A stretch of 50,553 nucleotides of DNA, from NCBI GenBank assembly GCA_018060885.1, contig JAGOVF010000006.1, positions 1 to 50,553 on the forward strand, in the 5' to 3' direction. The notes below the pieces were generated by a model. That model made no database searches, had not been told where the DNA came from, and saw nothing but the letters and a program-made list of their open reading frames with translations. This document shows positions 27,035 through 35,545 of the stretch, in pieces. This DNA comes from Oligoflexales bacterium (GTDB taxonomy: Bacteria > Bdellovibrionota_B > Oligoflexia > Oligoflexales > JAGOVF01). A program made the translations under genes and the position numbers. The number at the start of each line of letters is the position of its first letter. Positions within the stretch are counted from its first letter, which is position 1.

Positions 27035-27616
27035 AAGAGAATTCCTCTTTTCGAAAATTCCGAAAATTCCGAAAATAATTCTTCAGGAGTACAAAAATCT
27101 TATAACGGAAAACAGCTCGGGCAACTCTTAACAAAATCAGCGGATTTGAATGCGCAACTGGATATTCCGCTTGTATTTCGGCGTAGCCTAATTAATGGCG
27201 CTGTTTGGACAAAAATTAAAAGAGAAAATGAAACATTGAGAATTATACAATTAAATGGAAATGCAGAACTGCGAGCGGTGTTATTTGAAACACTCATACG
27301 AAAAAAATCGATTCGAATTCTTGAAGAGATCTTCAAAACATTTAACACATCTCAAATAAAGATATCACTCAAATATTCTACAGATGCAGTCACAACGAGC
27401 GATTTTGAATTTAAAACAACTCAAAAAATTTTTAACAACGAAATTGAACTCCACACTACGCGTTTTTTGAAATCACCGCAATTCGGAGCAAACGGATTTA
27501 TAATTGATGATGAACATGCTAAAAAAGCGCGGACAAAAGATAGAAAAGCTTGGTCTGAACTAAAAAAATCTCCTGCATATAATAGAGTCATTAAAGACTA
27601 CATTTATTCTCTATAA
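27035..27616 (+). CDS. unknown protein with missing or unusual start
   Basis: The reading frame is open from about 27035 to the stop at 27614-27616. Its only standard in-frame start is TTG 27146, which has no ribosome binding site and lies inside coding-like sequence. AGGAG at 27085-27089 is followed only by non-standard codons. An ATG at 27025 in another frame reads 17 codons (MSVKENSSFRKFRKFRK) and stops in a 9-bp repeat. The product, about 156 residues from TTG, is basic and not recognised. It could be a gene with a frameshifted 5' end or a rare start. Confidence 0.4.
   Translation, partial: KRIPLFENSENSENNSSGVQKSYNGKQLGQLLTKSADLNAQLDIPLVFRRSLINGAVWTKIKRENETLRIIQLNGNAELRAVLFETLIRKKSIRILEEIFKTFNTSQIKISLKYSTDAVTTSDFEFKTTQKIFNNEIELHTTRFLKSPQFGANGFIIDDEHAKKARTKDRKAWSELKKSPAYNRVIKDYIYSL
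27052..27081 (+). repeat. 9-bp tandem repeat near cryptic start
   Basis: Two exact copies of CGAAAATTC (27052-27060, 27061-27069) are followed by a third with extra bases, CGAAAATAATTC (27070-27081). The extra bases create the TAA that closes the short frame from ATG 27025. Confidence 0.6.
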
Positions 27617-27731
27617 GTGCGTCCTACTTATTTTAACTTAATATGGGTATGGGAAAGCGGACGGACTGCGACCACAACTCATTGTAATTGTTTAATTTTT
27701 TGCAAAAAAAACGGCTCTTAATTCTATTCTT

Positions 27732-27761
27732 AAATAGTGGACGCTAGAGAGTCCACTATTT
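27732..27761. terminator. 11-bp perfect hairpin, possible terminator
   Basis: AAATAGTGGAC (27732-27742) pairs with GTCCACTATTT (27751-27761) around an 8-base loop. The A side precedes and T residues end the stem, but no further T run follows. It may terminate the gene ending at 27616, or be an operator. Confidence 0.45.
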
Positions 27762-27822
27762 AGAGACAAGACTGCTGCTAAGCTTTTATGACCCCTTCTC
27801 CTATGCTACTCAGTGCGTGAGT

Positions 27823-27839
27823 TCAGCCGTGGTGGCTGA
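27823..27839 (+). promoter_or_regulatory. small 5' leader hairpin before secreted protein
   Basis: TCAGCC (27823-27828) and GGCTGA (27834-27839) form a 6-bp stem with a 5-base loop, followed four bases later by a run of T. It lies about 40 bases before the ATG at 27878. It could be a leader attenuator or a weak terminator of upstream transcription. Confidence 0.3.
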
Positions 27840-27877
27840 CCAGTTTTTTATGTTTCAGTTCTTAAAGGGGTTTAGTC

Positions 27878-28300
27878 ATGAGAGCAGTTTTTAAATCATT
27901 GGTTTTATTTTCTAGTTTGATTCTTGTTGCTGTGAATGTTCAAGCAGATGGGCTTTTTTCAGCTGATCCAAAAGAAGTTGACGGCGTGACAGTTGCCAAT
28001 CTTTTGACAAGTCGCGATCCAGCTATCAAGGCTTGTTTAGCTAAACTCGAAGCACTTGGGAGCCCGACTTTTGAAAGCATAAAGCTTTTTGAAACTTTAG
28101 CTCCTGCTACCGGAGAAGTAATCAGCAATCTTTACGTTTTTAACGCTTTAGATCTTAGTTTTGATATGGTCGTTGGCACTATCACGATGACGATTACGGA
28201 AACCCAATCCGATGTATTTATTGGCTTTGAGCCAGCGTATGAGTACACTTGCCGCGTTGAAAATAACCCGCTTTTCGATATGGGTTCAACTCTTGAATAG
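27878..28300 (+). CDS. small secreted protein, unknown
   Basis: A 140-residue protein with a signal peptide (cut after VQA) and a strong ribosome binding site (AAAGGGG). The mature domain contains two cysteines (in KACLAKL and YTCRVENN) that could form a disulfide. There is no known family match. It is monocistronic, with a strong terminator downstream. Confidence 0.75.
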   Translation: MRAVFKSLVLFSSLILVAVNVQADGLFSADPKEVDGVTVANLLTSRDPAIKACLAKLEALGSPTFESIKLFETLAPATGEVISNLYVFNALDLSFDMVVGTITMTITETQSDVFIGFEPAYEYTCRVENNPLFDMGSTLE

Positions 28301-28340
28301 TTTAAGCATCTAGAATAATTTTAATTTTTGCTCTATAAAA

Positions 28341-28376
28341 AAAAATAGCGGGGAAAGCAAGCCCCGCTATTTTTTA
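28341..28376. terminator. strong bidirectional-type terminator
   Basis: AAAAATAGCGGGG (28341-28353) pairs perfectly with CCCCGCTATTTTT (28362-28374), loop 8 bases, T run following. A run of A precedes it. Confidence 0.9.
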
Positions 28377-28471
28377 CTTTTTAAACTCCCACGAAAAATA
28401 GAATCCTCCTAGATAAAGATGACCGATATTTCATTTTACGGACCAGATAATTAGATATTAATTTAGCATCT

Positions 28472-29437
28472 ATGCTAAATCTAAGTTTAGAAAAAGCTTA
28501 CATTTTATTTCCCCTTATTCACGCGTTTCATCAAACCTTGAATAGATGGCATAGCTTGAATAGCTATATAATCCAGTCAAATGAAAAGTTACCAACACCT
28601 AAACTTGGATCAGAAAATTTGACTAAATTCTACGCAGAATTCAGCGCAAACAAGTGGACAGAATATTTCTATACTCACTGCGAAATATTTGAAAAGTTAC
28701 TACCCTCGAAAAAACTCTTCGCTCTCTACCACGACAATATAATTCGTATTACTGCCGCCTTGCAGCGACACTTTGAAGCTGCAGCAAAAGCAAACGCACA
28801 TAGCCTATTACTATTTGAAAAGCGCTATCCAACAAAACTGACTTTTGTTTCTGACGCACCTTTAATGTTGACTTTTGTTGGACAGGGCACCTTATTGGCA
28901 CAAAAAAACATCGCTTTAGTAGGTTCTCGGAAAGCAAATCCGTTGGTTTTAGATAAGTGTTATTCCTTTGCCAAAAATTTGTCCAAAGATCATGTGATCA
29001 TCAGTGGTGGTGCCTATGGCTGCGACATTGCGGCGCATCTTGGTGCCCTCGATTCGAAACAAATTCCCACGCCAACCATTGTGGTTTTTGCGGGTGGGCT
29101 CTTCCGGTGGTTTCCAAGGGGTAATCATCATATTTTTAGGAAAATATTCGAAAACGGTGGCGTGCTACTCAGCGAACGTCTATGGCATAGCGTGCCGCGG
29201 CCATGCGACTTTCCAATTAGAAATCGGATTATTTCTGGCATGTCTCAACAGCTCGTTATCATGCAGGCACAGCGGCGGTCAGGTGCTCTCACTACGGCAC
29301 GTTATGCACTTGACCAAGGGCGCGACATTTATGTGTATCAGCCATCGAGAGTTCAGCATCCTTCTTATATCGGATCAGAGGAACTCATTGCTCAAGGCGC
29401 TGAAAGCTTTCAAGACATCAGCGAGCTCCCACTATGA
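28472..29437 (+). CDS. dprA: DNA-processing protein DprA/Smf
   Basis: DprA loads RecA on incoming single-stranded DNA in natural transformation. The Rossmann-like domain shows ALVGSRKA, IISGGAYGCDIAAHLGAL, VVFAGGL, SERLW and the hallmark FPIRNRIISGMS followed by SGALTTARYALDQGRDIYVYQPS. Length of 321 includes an N-terminal helical region of about 120 residues. There is little room for a C-terminal winged-helix domain. It overlaps the next gene by 4 bases (ATGA), so the two are translationally coupled. Confidence 0.92.
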   Translation: MLNLSLEKAYILFPLIHAFHQTLNRWHSLNSYIIQSNEKLPTPKLGSENLTKFYAEFSANKWTEYFYTHCEIFEKLLPSKKLFALYHDNIIRITAALQRHFEAAAKANAHSLLLFEKRYPTKLTFVSDAPLMLTFVGQGTLLAQKNIALVGSRKANPLVLDKCYSFAKNLSKDHVIISGGAYGCDIAAHLGALDSKQIPTPTIVVFAGGLFRWFPRGNHHIFRKIFENGGVLLSERLWHSVPRPCDFPIRNRIISGMSQQLVIMQAQRRSGALTTARYALDQGRDIYVYQPSRVQHPSYIGSEELIAQGAESFQDISELPL

Positions 29438-30309
29438 ACTTTGAAGCCAATATCCGCCAGTTATTAACGCTCTTTTCAGAAGAGGTCGACGAATTACTTT
29501 TCAACGGCTACTCAACTGCTTTCGCCCTTGAATCTGGACAAATGAAAGTGGTTAAAAGCCACTTTACCTCAGAAGACAGTTACATCGATTTTTTACAAGA
29601 ATTTTCTCAATTGCAAGGTGTACGATTAGATCCCTATCAGCCTTTTGCTGGTGGACAGTTTCAAGCTGGGGCCTACCGTTGGCACTGCATTTTACCTCCT
29701 ATTAGTCAGTGTGGCCCTATTTTTAGCCTACGCAAAAATCGTTTTTTAGAGTTAGAAATCGATCATTTTACATATAAACGCGAAGTTTTCGATCGTCTCG
29801 AAAAGGCTATAAGGGAAGATAAATCTCTGCTCATTTTTGGGCCTACGGGTAGTGGGAAAACAAGCCTGTTAACGGTCTTACTGCAAAAGTATTGTGCCTC
29901 AGAGCGTATTATCATTCTAGAAACCTTAGCTGAAATCCCTCAATTAAATCCAAAATGGGTGCGCCTTGTCGAACGTCAGCCAGATTTAGAACAAAGGGGC
30001 GAAGTCCGTTTACCTAGTCTATACAAACAAGTCCTACGTCTTAGACCTGATCGCATTATAGTAGGAGAATTAAGAGGCGAAGAACTTAGTGTTTTTTTAA
30101 ACGCGTTACATTCTGGCCATAGAGGTAGTTGGACGACTCTACATGCAAGTGATCCACAGCAAGCTTTCAAACGCTTTAAAGCACTTATTAATGAATACAG
30201 CACAGAAAAATTCGAAGATTGCCTGGAAAACTTATGTTTTGTTCAACTAGCTCGCGGTAAACCGCCGATCATTCAGTCGCTTTTATTTGCGAATGAAATT
30301 AATTATTAA
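29434..30309 (+). CDS. CpaF/VirB11-type secretion ATPase, isolated
   Basis: A hexameric type II/IV secretion ATPase of the CpaF kind. Walker A GPTGSGKT (136-143), the Glu-box/Walker B region IIVGELRG (E212, R214) and the His box HSGHRGSWTTLHA (226-238) are all intact. At 291 residues it is shorter than typical CpaF because the N-terminal part is reduced. No pilin, TadB/C or secretin genes are near. Coupling to dprA (4-base overlap) suggests a role in DNA uptake or pilus action; that is inference. Confidence 0.88.
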   Translation: MNFEANIRQLLTLFSEEVDELLFNGYSTAFALESGQMKVVKSHFTSEDSYIDFLQEFSQLQGVRLDPYQPFAGGQFQAGAYRWHCILPPISQCGPIFSLRKNRFLELEIDHFTYKREVFDRLEKAIREDKSLLIFGPTGSGKTSLLTVLLQKYCASERIIILETLAEIPQLNPKWVRLVERQPDLEQRGEVRLPSLYKQVLRLRPDRIIVGELRGEELSVFLNALHSGHRGSWTTLHASDPQQAFKRFKALINEYSTEKFEDCLENLCFVQLARGKPPIIQSLLFANEINY

Positions 30310-30339
30310 TTCTTCTTACATTATAATTTTTTGGCAAAT

Positions 30340-31896
30340 CTAACTCTTGCCAAAAAGTAAGCGAAAAACTTTTTTAATAATATTCTTAAATCCCGGTTCA
30401 AATTTATTCTGTTCTTCAATTTTCTTAAAATGCGTGCTCGATAAATTGGCGTGGACGCTTTTCGCGGGACCCTTTTCGTGATGTTTTACATTTTTTCGAT
30501 GTTGCTGCTGACCGCGCGGACCACTTTTTTGCTCGTTGTTGAATCTCGGCGCTGAGTTTTTCTCTTGCGACTTATGCTGCCGGCTAGGCGAACGCTGATG
30601 ACTTTGCTGACTTTGATGCTGAGCTTTTGGTGCATCATCGTCTTCATCCATATTATCTCGAGATCTTACCACTCGCTTAGCTAAGGGATTAATTGCTTCA
30701 TCTTTTATCGCAAGATATTTTTGGTCAAACCATTCTGCCCGCGGCAAATCGCCCAGCAGCTTTTTTATCGGTGACATATATTCACTGTAAACTTCGCACA
30801 TTAGTGTATAGGACTTGCCACTTGCCCCTGCACGGGCAGTTCGGCCTATGCGATGCACGTAATTTGCTGCTTCGTTTGGAACATCAAAATTGTACACTAT
30901 GGTTACACCTGAAATGTGTAAGCCACGACTGGCAATATCTGTCGCTATTAAACAATTGACCTGACCAGCTTTTATTTTTTTTATTAAACTTGTGCGCTTA
31001 GACTGCGGCAAATTTCCTGTTATCAATTCGGAAGTAAAACCATTGTGATTAAGTTTATATTGCAACCATTCTGCGGTTAATTTTGTGTTGGTAAAAATAA
31101 TTGTACATGCTGGTTTATGGTCCCGCAGCAATCCTATCATGACTTGCAGTTTGTTTGGACTTTCGCAGATAATAAAATGTTGCTCGACATTTTCCGGCGT
31201 TAGCTTGTCTTCATTGAGGAAAATATATTCTGGCTGATTTAAATATTTGAAAGCTAGCTCTTCGACTTGAGGATTTGAGGTTGCTGAAAATAGCAGTTTT
31301 TGGCAGGTTTCTGGAATCTTATCGAAAAAAAACTCGACTTCGTCAATAAACCCCATATCGAACATTCTATCTGCTTCATCGCAAATAAATAGTTCGCATT
31401 CCGCAAGAGAAATAGCTTTTCGACGCACTGTGTCTGCAAGGCGTCCGGTTGTTGCAACAATTAAATCTGGACTGATCTTTAAATTCTCAACTTGCTGATC
31501 CCAATTGGTGCCACCGAAAATCGCTAAGGTCGAAAGCCCGAGTGCCGTAAAAATTTTTTCTGCATCATCGCTGATCTGCATCGCGAGTTCTCGCGTTGGT
31601 GCTAAAACTACCGCACGCGGAGCGGGTATTTTATGATCACGAGGAATGATGGGTTTGTTTAATATATGATTTGCGATTGTAATTAGGAATACGCCAGTTT
31701 TCCCTGTTCCTGTTTGCGCGAATCCAGCTAGATCTTTACCCTTTAAACTAATCGGCAAACAGCGCGATTGCACAGGAGTAGGTTTGGTCCAACCAACAGA
31801 TCCAACTGCTTTAACAATATTCTCATGGATCCCGAGTTCCGGAAATGTTTCATAGACGACGTGATTTAATTCTAGTTCGTTGTCAATTTGCGACAA
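30340..31896 (-). CDS. DEAD-box RNA helicase
   Basis: A cytosolic ATP-dependent RNA helicase of 518 residues. Q motif (PTPVQSRCLP), Walker A AQTGTGKT (60-67), PTREL, DEAD (173-176), LFSATS and the C-terminal IGRTARAG. Motif Ib reads TTGRLAD where TPGR is usual. The core ends near residue 400, then a Gln/His/Ser/Lys-rich tail of about 115 residues, typical for RNA-binding tails of RhlE/CsdA-like helicases. Probably acts in ribosome assembly or RNA decay. Confidence 0.93.
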   Translation of the reverse strand: MSQIDNELELNHVVYETFPELGIHENIVKAVGSVGWTKPTPVQSRCLPISLKGKDLAGFAQTGTGKTGVFLITIANHILNKPIIPRDHKIPAPRAVVLAPTRELAMQISDDAEKIFTALGLSTLAIFGGTNWDQQVENLKISPDLIVATTGRLADTVRRKAISLAECELFICDEADRMFDMGFIDEVEFFFDKIPETCQKLLFSATSNPQVEELAFKYLNQPEYIFLNEDKLTPENVEQHFIICESPNKLQVMIGLLRDHKPACTIIFTNTKLTAEWLQYKLNHNGFTSELITGNLPQSKRTSLIKKIKAGQVNCLIATDIASRGLHISGVTIVYNFDVPNEAANYVHRIGRTARAGASGKSYTLMCEVYSEYMSPIKKLLGDLPRAEWFDQKYLAIKDEAINPLAKRVVRSRDNMDEDDDAPKAQHQSQQSHQRSPSRQHKSQEKNSAPRFNNEQKSGPRGQQQHRKNVKHHEKGPAKSVHANLSSTHFKKIEEQNKFEPGFKNIIKKVFRLLFGKS

Positions 31897-32040
31897 TCTG
31901 AGCCCCTTTGTTTTAACTATCTATAAACATTTATATAATTCACCACTTGGCCTTTGGCAAGAAAGAGATTCTAACTTTAATTCCTAAAAATCCGATAGCT
32001 ACTCATCTGTAAGACGTAAAAACCAAGGACTATCAATACA

Positions 32041-32310
32041 ATGAGCGATGCAACAAAACAAGAGCCAAGCCAAACAATAGAAAAGCCAACACAATTGAGT
32101 TTAGAAGAACAGTTGCTAAAATTTCGCACGTTAGTCGATAACGTATTGATATCAAAACAAAGATTAATATTAAAAACAACCTATGACAAGATTCATCCTT
32201 CTTACCACAAAAACTGGACCCTTGAAGCAAATGATTTAACATTTCTGTACATTAAGCTTTCAAAACGCTTAAAGGCTGCTAGAGCTAAAGCTTCTGCAGC
32301 AGAGAAATGA
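32041..32310 (+). CDS. small helical protein, unknown
   Basis: An 89-residue, charged, helical protein from ATG 32041 with no signal peptide. The C-terminus is Lys/Ala-rich (RLKAARAKASAAEK). No family recognised and no obvious ribosome binding site (AAGGACTATCAATACAATG is the nearest). It sits in the divergent space between the helicase and the CpoB-like gene. Credible but unproven. Confidence 0.45.
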   Translation: MSDATKQEPSQTIEKPTQLSLEEQLLKFRTLVDNVLISKQRLILKTTYDKIHPSYHKNWTLEANDLTFLYIKLSKRLKAARAKASAAEK

Positions 32311-32406
32311 ATAAAACGCTAATTTGATTTGAGCTACCACAGATTCTTTTAGATTTTTCTCCAAATATCCTCTAGCATAAAAGGCCTATTCTCGAGGAGG
32401 AAGCCT

Positions 32407-33201
32407 GTGAAGCACGAAAATATTCTAATATTTTTGATAATTTCAATTTGTTTTTCATCAGTCAGCTGTATTTCAACCAAACGCGAGCGGGATCTACAAG
32501 CTCGGGTCTTTGATACTCAAGCTCGGCTTATGAAATTAGAAAACATGTTAGGCGACGGATCTAAAGCGCAGCAAGTCGGCCATCAACTCGCAAGTACGGA
32601 AATTCGCTTCGAACGTTTAGAAAAAGACCTTCGGGTGTTGCGAGGGGAGCAAGATCGTTTGCGTGTTGGAGTTTTAACTGGACAAATGCCAGGTGAATCC
32701 GCAACGGAAGCTGTGAGCGTTGCAGAAAGAATTGCGTTGCTAGAACAACGTTTTGCTGATTTAGAAACGACTCTTCAAGAAATTAAAGGGCAAAAATCGT
32801 CGAACAGTTTTAGCCAAAAATCCTCGCAAAAAAATCAAAAGGAGAATTTTGAGTCATTACAAGAAGCATTTGACGCAAAGCAATATAAAAAGGTCGTTTC
32901 ATCGGCTCCTGGACTTTTAAAATCAGCAAAAGGCGATGAAAAGCAGAAACTTTCCTATATTTATGCAGAAAGTTTATTTCAGCAAAAAGATTACCGCAAC
33001 GCCGCACTGGCCTATGATTCTTATGTAAATATAAATCCAAACAAAGCTGATCAAGGCTCTGCATTATTGCGACTAGGCGATTGTTTTCGCAATATCGGCG
33101 ATAAAGCAACCGCAAAAATCTATTACCAAGAAATTATCGAAAAATTTCCCAATTCAGAATATGCAAATGCAGCTAAAGGGATCATAAAAGACAAATTATA
33201 G
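32407..33201 (+). CDS. CpoB/YbgF-like TPR protein
   Basis: GTG 32407 with GAGGAGG upstream. A 264-residue protein with signal peptide ending SSVSC (possible lipobox, with Ser at -3 atypical), a long predicted coiled coil (about 25-125: RDLQARVFDTQARLMKLENM and ERLEKDLRVLRGEQDRL), then TPR units from about 150 to the end (YKKVVSSAPGLLKSAKG, AALAYDSYVNINPNK). This is the YbgF/CpoB layout, as at 24423. It lies 12 bases before tsaD. Confidence 0.8.
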   Translation: MKHENILIFLIISICFSSVSCISTKRERDLQARVFDTQARLMKLENMLGDGSKAQQVGHQLASTEIRFERLEKDLRVLRGEQDRLRVGVLTGQMPGESATEAVSVAERIALLEQRFADLETTLQEIKGQKSSNSFSQKSSQKNQKENFESLQEAFDAKQYKKVVSSAPGLLKSAKGDEKQKLSYIYAESLFQQKDYRNAALAYDSYVNINPNKADQGSALLRLGDCFRNIGDKATAKIYYQEIIEKFPNSEYANAAKGIIKDKL

Positions 33202-33213
33202 AGGATTCATTTT

Positions 33214-34245
33214 TTGCTCGTTCTTGGAATAGAAAGCAGCTGCGACGAAACGGCAGCTGCAGTTGTTGAGTCTGGAGTCCGGGTCTTATCTTCTGTTGTA
33301 AGTTCGCAGATTGAAAAGCACAAGCCTTTTGGCGGCGTCATACCAGAAATCGCTGCGCGAGAGCACCTCAGTAATATAGGTGTGATAGTTGATGAAGCAC
33401 TGCGCGATGCTGGCCTAAAGCTCGCTGAGATCGATGCTATCAGCGTGGCACAAGGTCCTGGGCTTATTGGCTCGCTTTTGGTCGGTGCCTCATTCGCAAA
33501 AGGTCTCGCATTTAGAGCAGACATTCCCCTCATTCCAGTTAACCATGTTATTGGCCACATTTACGGTGCACTGCTGGGCCTCGCAGATCAAGAATTCATA
33601 GCTAAAAAAATATTTCCCGTTTTGGCCTTAGTTGTTTCAGGAGGCCATACAAATCTTTATATAATGAACTCATTAGTTGAGCACAAGCTGCTCGCTCACA
33701 CGGTAGATGATGCCTGTGGCGAAGCTTTTGACAAAGTAGCGAAGTTGTTTGGCTATGCGTACCCTGGTGGACCAGAAATAGAGCGCGTAGCGGCTACATG
33801 GCAAAAAGAGTTGATAAAAATGCCTAAAATGGTTGCGAAGAAGAGCGATCTATTTTTCAGTTATTCTGGTCTTAAAACCGCAGTTATGAACACCTGGCTT
33901 AAAACAGCGCCAGATTTACGGGAGAATTTAATTCCGCAATTAGCGGCTTCTTTTCAGGAAGCCGCTTTTGACCAAATTATTAGAAAAATTAAGGTTTTCT
34001 TCGAAAGTTCACTGACTCCAAATTCTATTTTAGTTGCAGGAGGCGTCGCAGCCAATAAACGTTTGGCAACTCTTCTAAACGCTGAATTTCCTCGTACACA
34101 ATTGTTGTTGCCCCACCCGACGTTTTGTTCCGATAATGCTGCGATGATTGCTTCTTATGGCTATTTTTTAGCAAAAGAAAAAGACTTAGATTTATTCCTG
34201 AAAAATTATAATTGGTCTTGTTTCTCGCGCTACGCCTTTCAATAA
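33214..34245 (+). CDS. tsaD: tRNA N6-threonylcarbamoyladenosine transferase TsaD
   Basis: TsaD completes the essential t6A37 modification on ANN-reading tRNAs. Start TTG 33214: MLVLGIESSCDETAAAVV is the family N-terminus. The metal-binding HVIGHIYGALLG (H-x3-H), VSGGHTNL, GPEIERVA, the FSYSGLKTAVM segment and VAGGVAANKRL are all present. The length of 343 is normal. RsmA follows 60 bases later. Confidence 0.97.
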   Translation: MLVLGIESSCDETAAAVVESGVRVLSSVVSSQIEKHKPFGGVIPEIAAREHLSNIGVIVDEALRDAGLKLAEIDAISVAQGPGLIGSLLVGASFAKGLAFRADIPLIPVNHVIGHIYGALLGLADQEFIAKKIFPVLALVVSGGHTNLYIMNSLVEHKLLAHTVDDACGEAFDKVAKLFGYAYPGGPEIERVAATWQKELIKMPKMVAKKSDLFFSYSGLKTAVMNTWLKTAPDLRENLIPQLAASFQEAAFDQIIRKIKVFFESSLTPNSILVAGGVAANKRLATLLNAEFPRTQLLLPHPTFCSDNAAMIASYGYFLAKEKDLDLFLKNYNWSCFSRYAFQ

Positions 34246-34305
34246 AGCCTCTATTTGTTTACGCGACTTTTGAACCCATATATTTTCTGATACAATCTAG
34301 GCATT

Positions 34306-35136
34306 ATGAACAGATCCGAACCGCACATATTTCAAAAAAAATCTCTTAGCCAAGTGTTTTTACGCGAAAACTGGCCTTGCCAGAAAATTGTGCAAAAGCT
34401 TCAGCAATGGCAGGTAAAGCGAGTTCTAGAAATTGGTCCAGGTGCAGGTATTTTAACACATGAATTGTTGCAGGCAGGATTTGCAGTCACTTCAGTTGAA
34501 AAAGACTCGCGGTTTTTTGAAAGATTGAACGAAATTAAAACCGTGATGAGTGATTCCGAACGTGAACGTTTTCAGATTGTAAATCAAGATTTTTTAAAAT
34601 TTGATCTCGATAGTTGGTGCAAGTCAAGCGAACGCTCTGCTCTAGTTGGAAATATTCCCTACAGCATTTCTAGCCAAATATTACTAAGTACTCTTCAAAA
34701 TATTTCTTTACTGGTTGGTGCCATGTATTTAGTGCAACTAGAATTTGGCCAGAGACTCGTCGCAGCTCCGAACACTAAAATATATGGTAGTTTAAGCGTT
34801 TATACGCAATTGCGGGCGAAAGCGACCCTAGAGGGCAAAGTAGCAAAAACCTGTTTCAAGCCTATACCAGCTGTCGACAGTGTCTTGGTGAGCTTGCAGT
34901 ATCGAGCAAATAACATAGAACAACGTATATTGAAGCATGCAGAATTGATAACACGCGCGGCTTTTATGCAACGACGTAAAAAAATGATTAATAGCATTGC
35001 CCAATATATCAAAGGACTTCCAGCAGAAGAGCTCGGGGTAGATCTCAATCGCAGAGGTGAAAGCTTAAGTCCAGAAGAGTTTACTAATCTTGCTGCGCAG
35101 GTTCTGCGCCTAGAAAATGCGAAAAAAACAAATTAA
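34306..35136 (+). CDS. rsmA: 16S rRNA dimethyladenosine transferase RsmA (KsgA)
   Basis: RsmA dimethylates the two adjacent adenines near the 3' end of 16S rRNA. SAM-binding motif EIGPGAGILT, then VEKD (acidic loop of motif II) and the catalytic motif GNIPYSISSQIL. The C-terminal helical domain (FMQRRKKMINSIAQY) is intact. Length 276. It starts at ATG 34306 without a strong ribosome binding site. Confidence 0.95.
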   Translation: MNRSEPHIFQKKSLSQVFLRENWPCQKIVQKLQQWQVKRVLEIGPGAGILTHELLQAGFAVTSVEKDSRFFERLNEIKTVMSDSERERFQIVNQDFLKFDLDSWCKSSERSALVGNIPYSISSQILLSTLQNISLLVGAMYLVQLEFGQRLVAAPNTKIYGSLSVYTQLRAKATLEGKVAKTCFKPIPAVDSVLVSLQYRANNIEQRILKHAELITRAAFMQRRKKMINSIAQYIKGLPAEELGVDLNRRGESLSPEEFTNLAAQVLRLENAKKTN

Positions 35137-35165
35137 TAAATTATACTGTATTATGATTTTTAAAA

Positions 35166-35498
35166 TTACTCTATGACGCCATCATCTGGTGAATATGAAT
35201 TTTGGAAAGCCAAGTCCACTTCAATATCGCCACTAAGAACTTTTGCCTGACACGCCAACCTGATCGAACCATCAGTTTTTAAACGCATTTTGTTGAGCAA
35301 CTCACGCTCATCATTTTGTATCGGTGACAACTGCTCTGAATTACAATTTACCAAGACCGCACACGTCCCACAGCGGCAAGCTGCACAGCCAAATCTAATG
35401 TTTAATTTTAGCCTCTTTGCAGCTAATAAAATTTTAAGAGATTCATCTGTTTCAAGAACTTTTTGCTCAGGCAAAAATTTGACACGGATTTGACTCAT
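35166..35498 (-). CDS. [2Fe-2S] ferredoxin
   Basis: A 110-residue plant-type ferredoxin. Cluster ligands are C38, C43 and C46 (C-x4-C-x2-C in GCAACRCGTC) and C83 in RLACQAK. It is a small electron carrier; the partner is not evident from the neighbours dapD and rsmA. It lies 47 bases downstream of dapD on the same strand. Confidence 0.9.
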   Translation of the reverse strand: MSQIRVKFLPEQKVLETDESLKILLAAKRLKLNIRFGCAACRCGTCAVLVNCNSEQLSPIQNDERELLNKMRLKTDGSIRLACQAKVLSGDIEVDLAFQNSYSPDDGVIE

Positions 35499-35545
35499 AA
35501 ATATTTGCTCATTCGTAAAAGCTAATCAGAGAAACTTGATCGAAT

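Noticed and set aside
30328-30356. Hairpin TTTTTGGCAA ... TTGCCAAAAA at the helicase stop codon
   Set aside because: The T side comes first and the A side last on both readings, so it lacks the T run after the stem expected of a terminator; kept only as an incidental palindrome.
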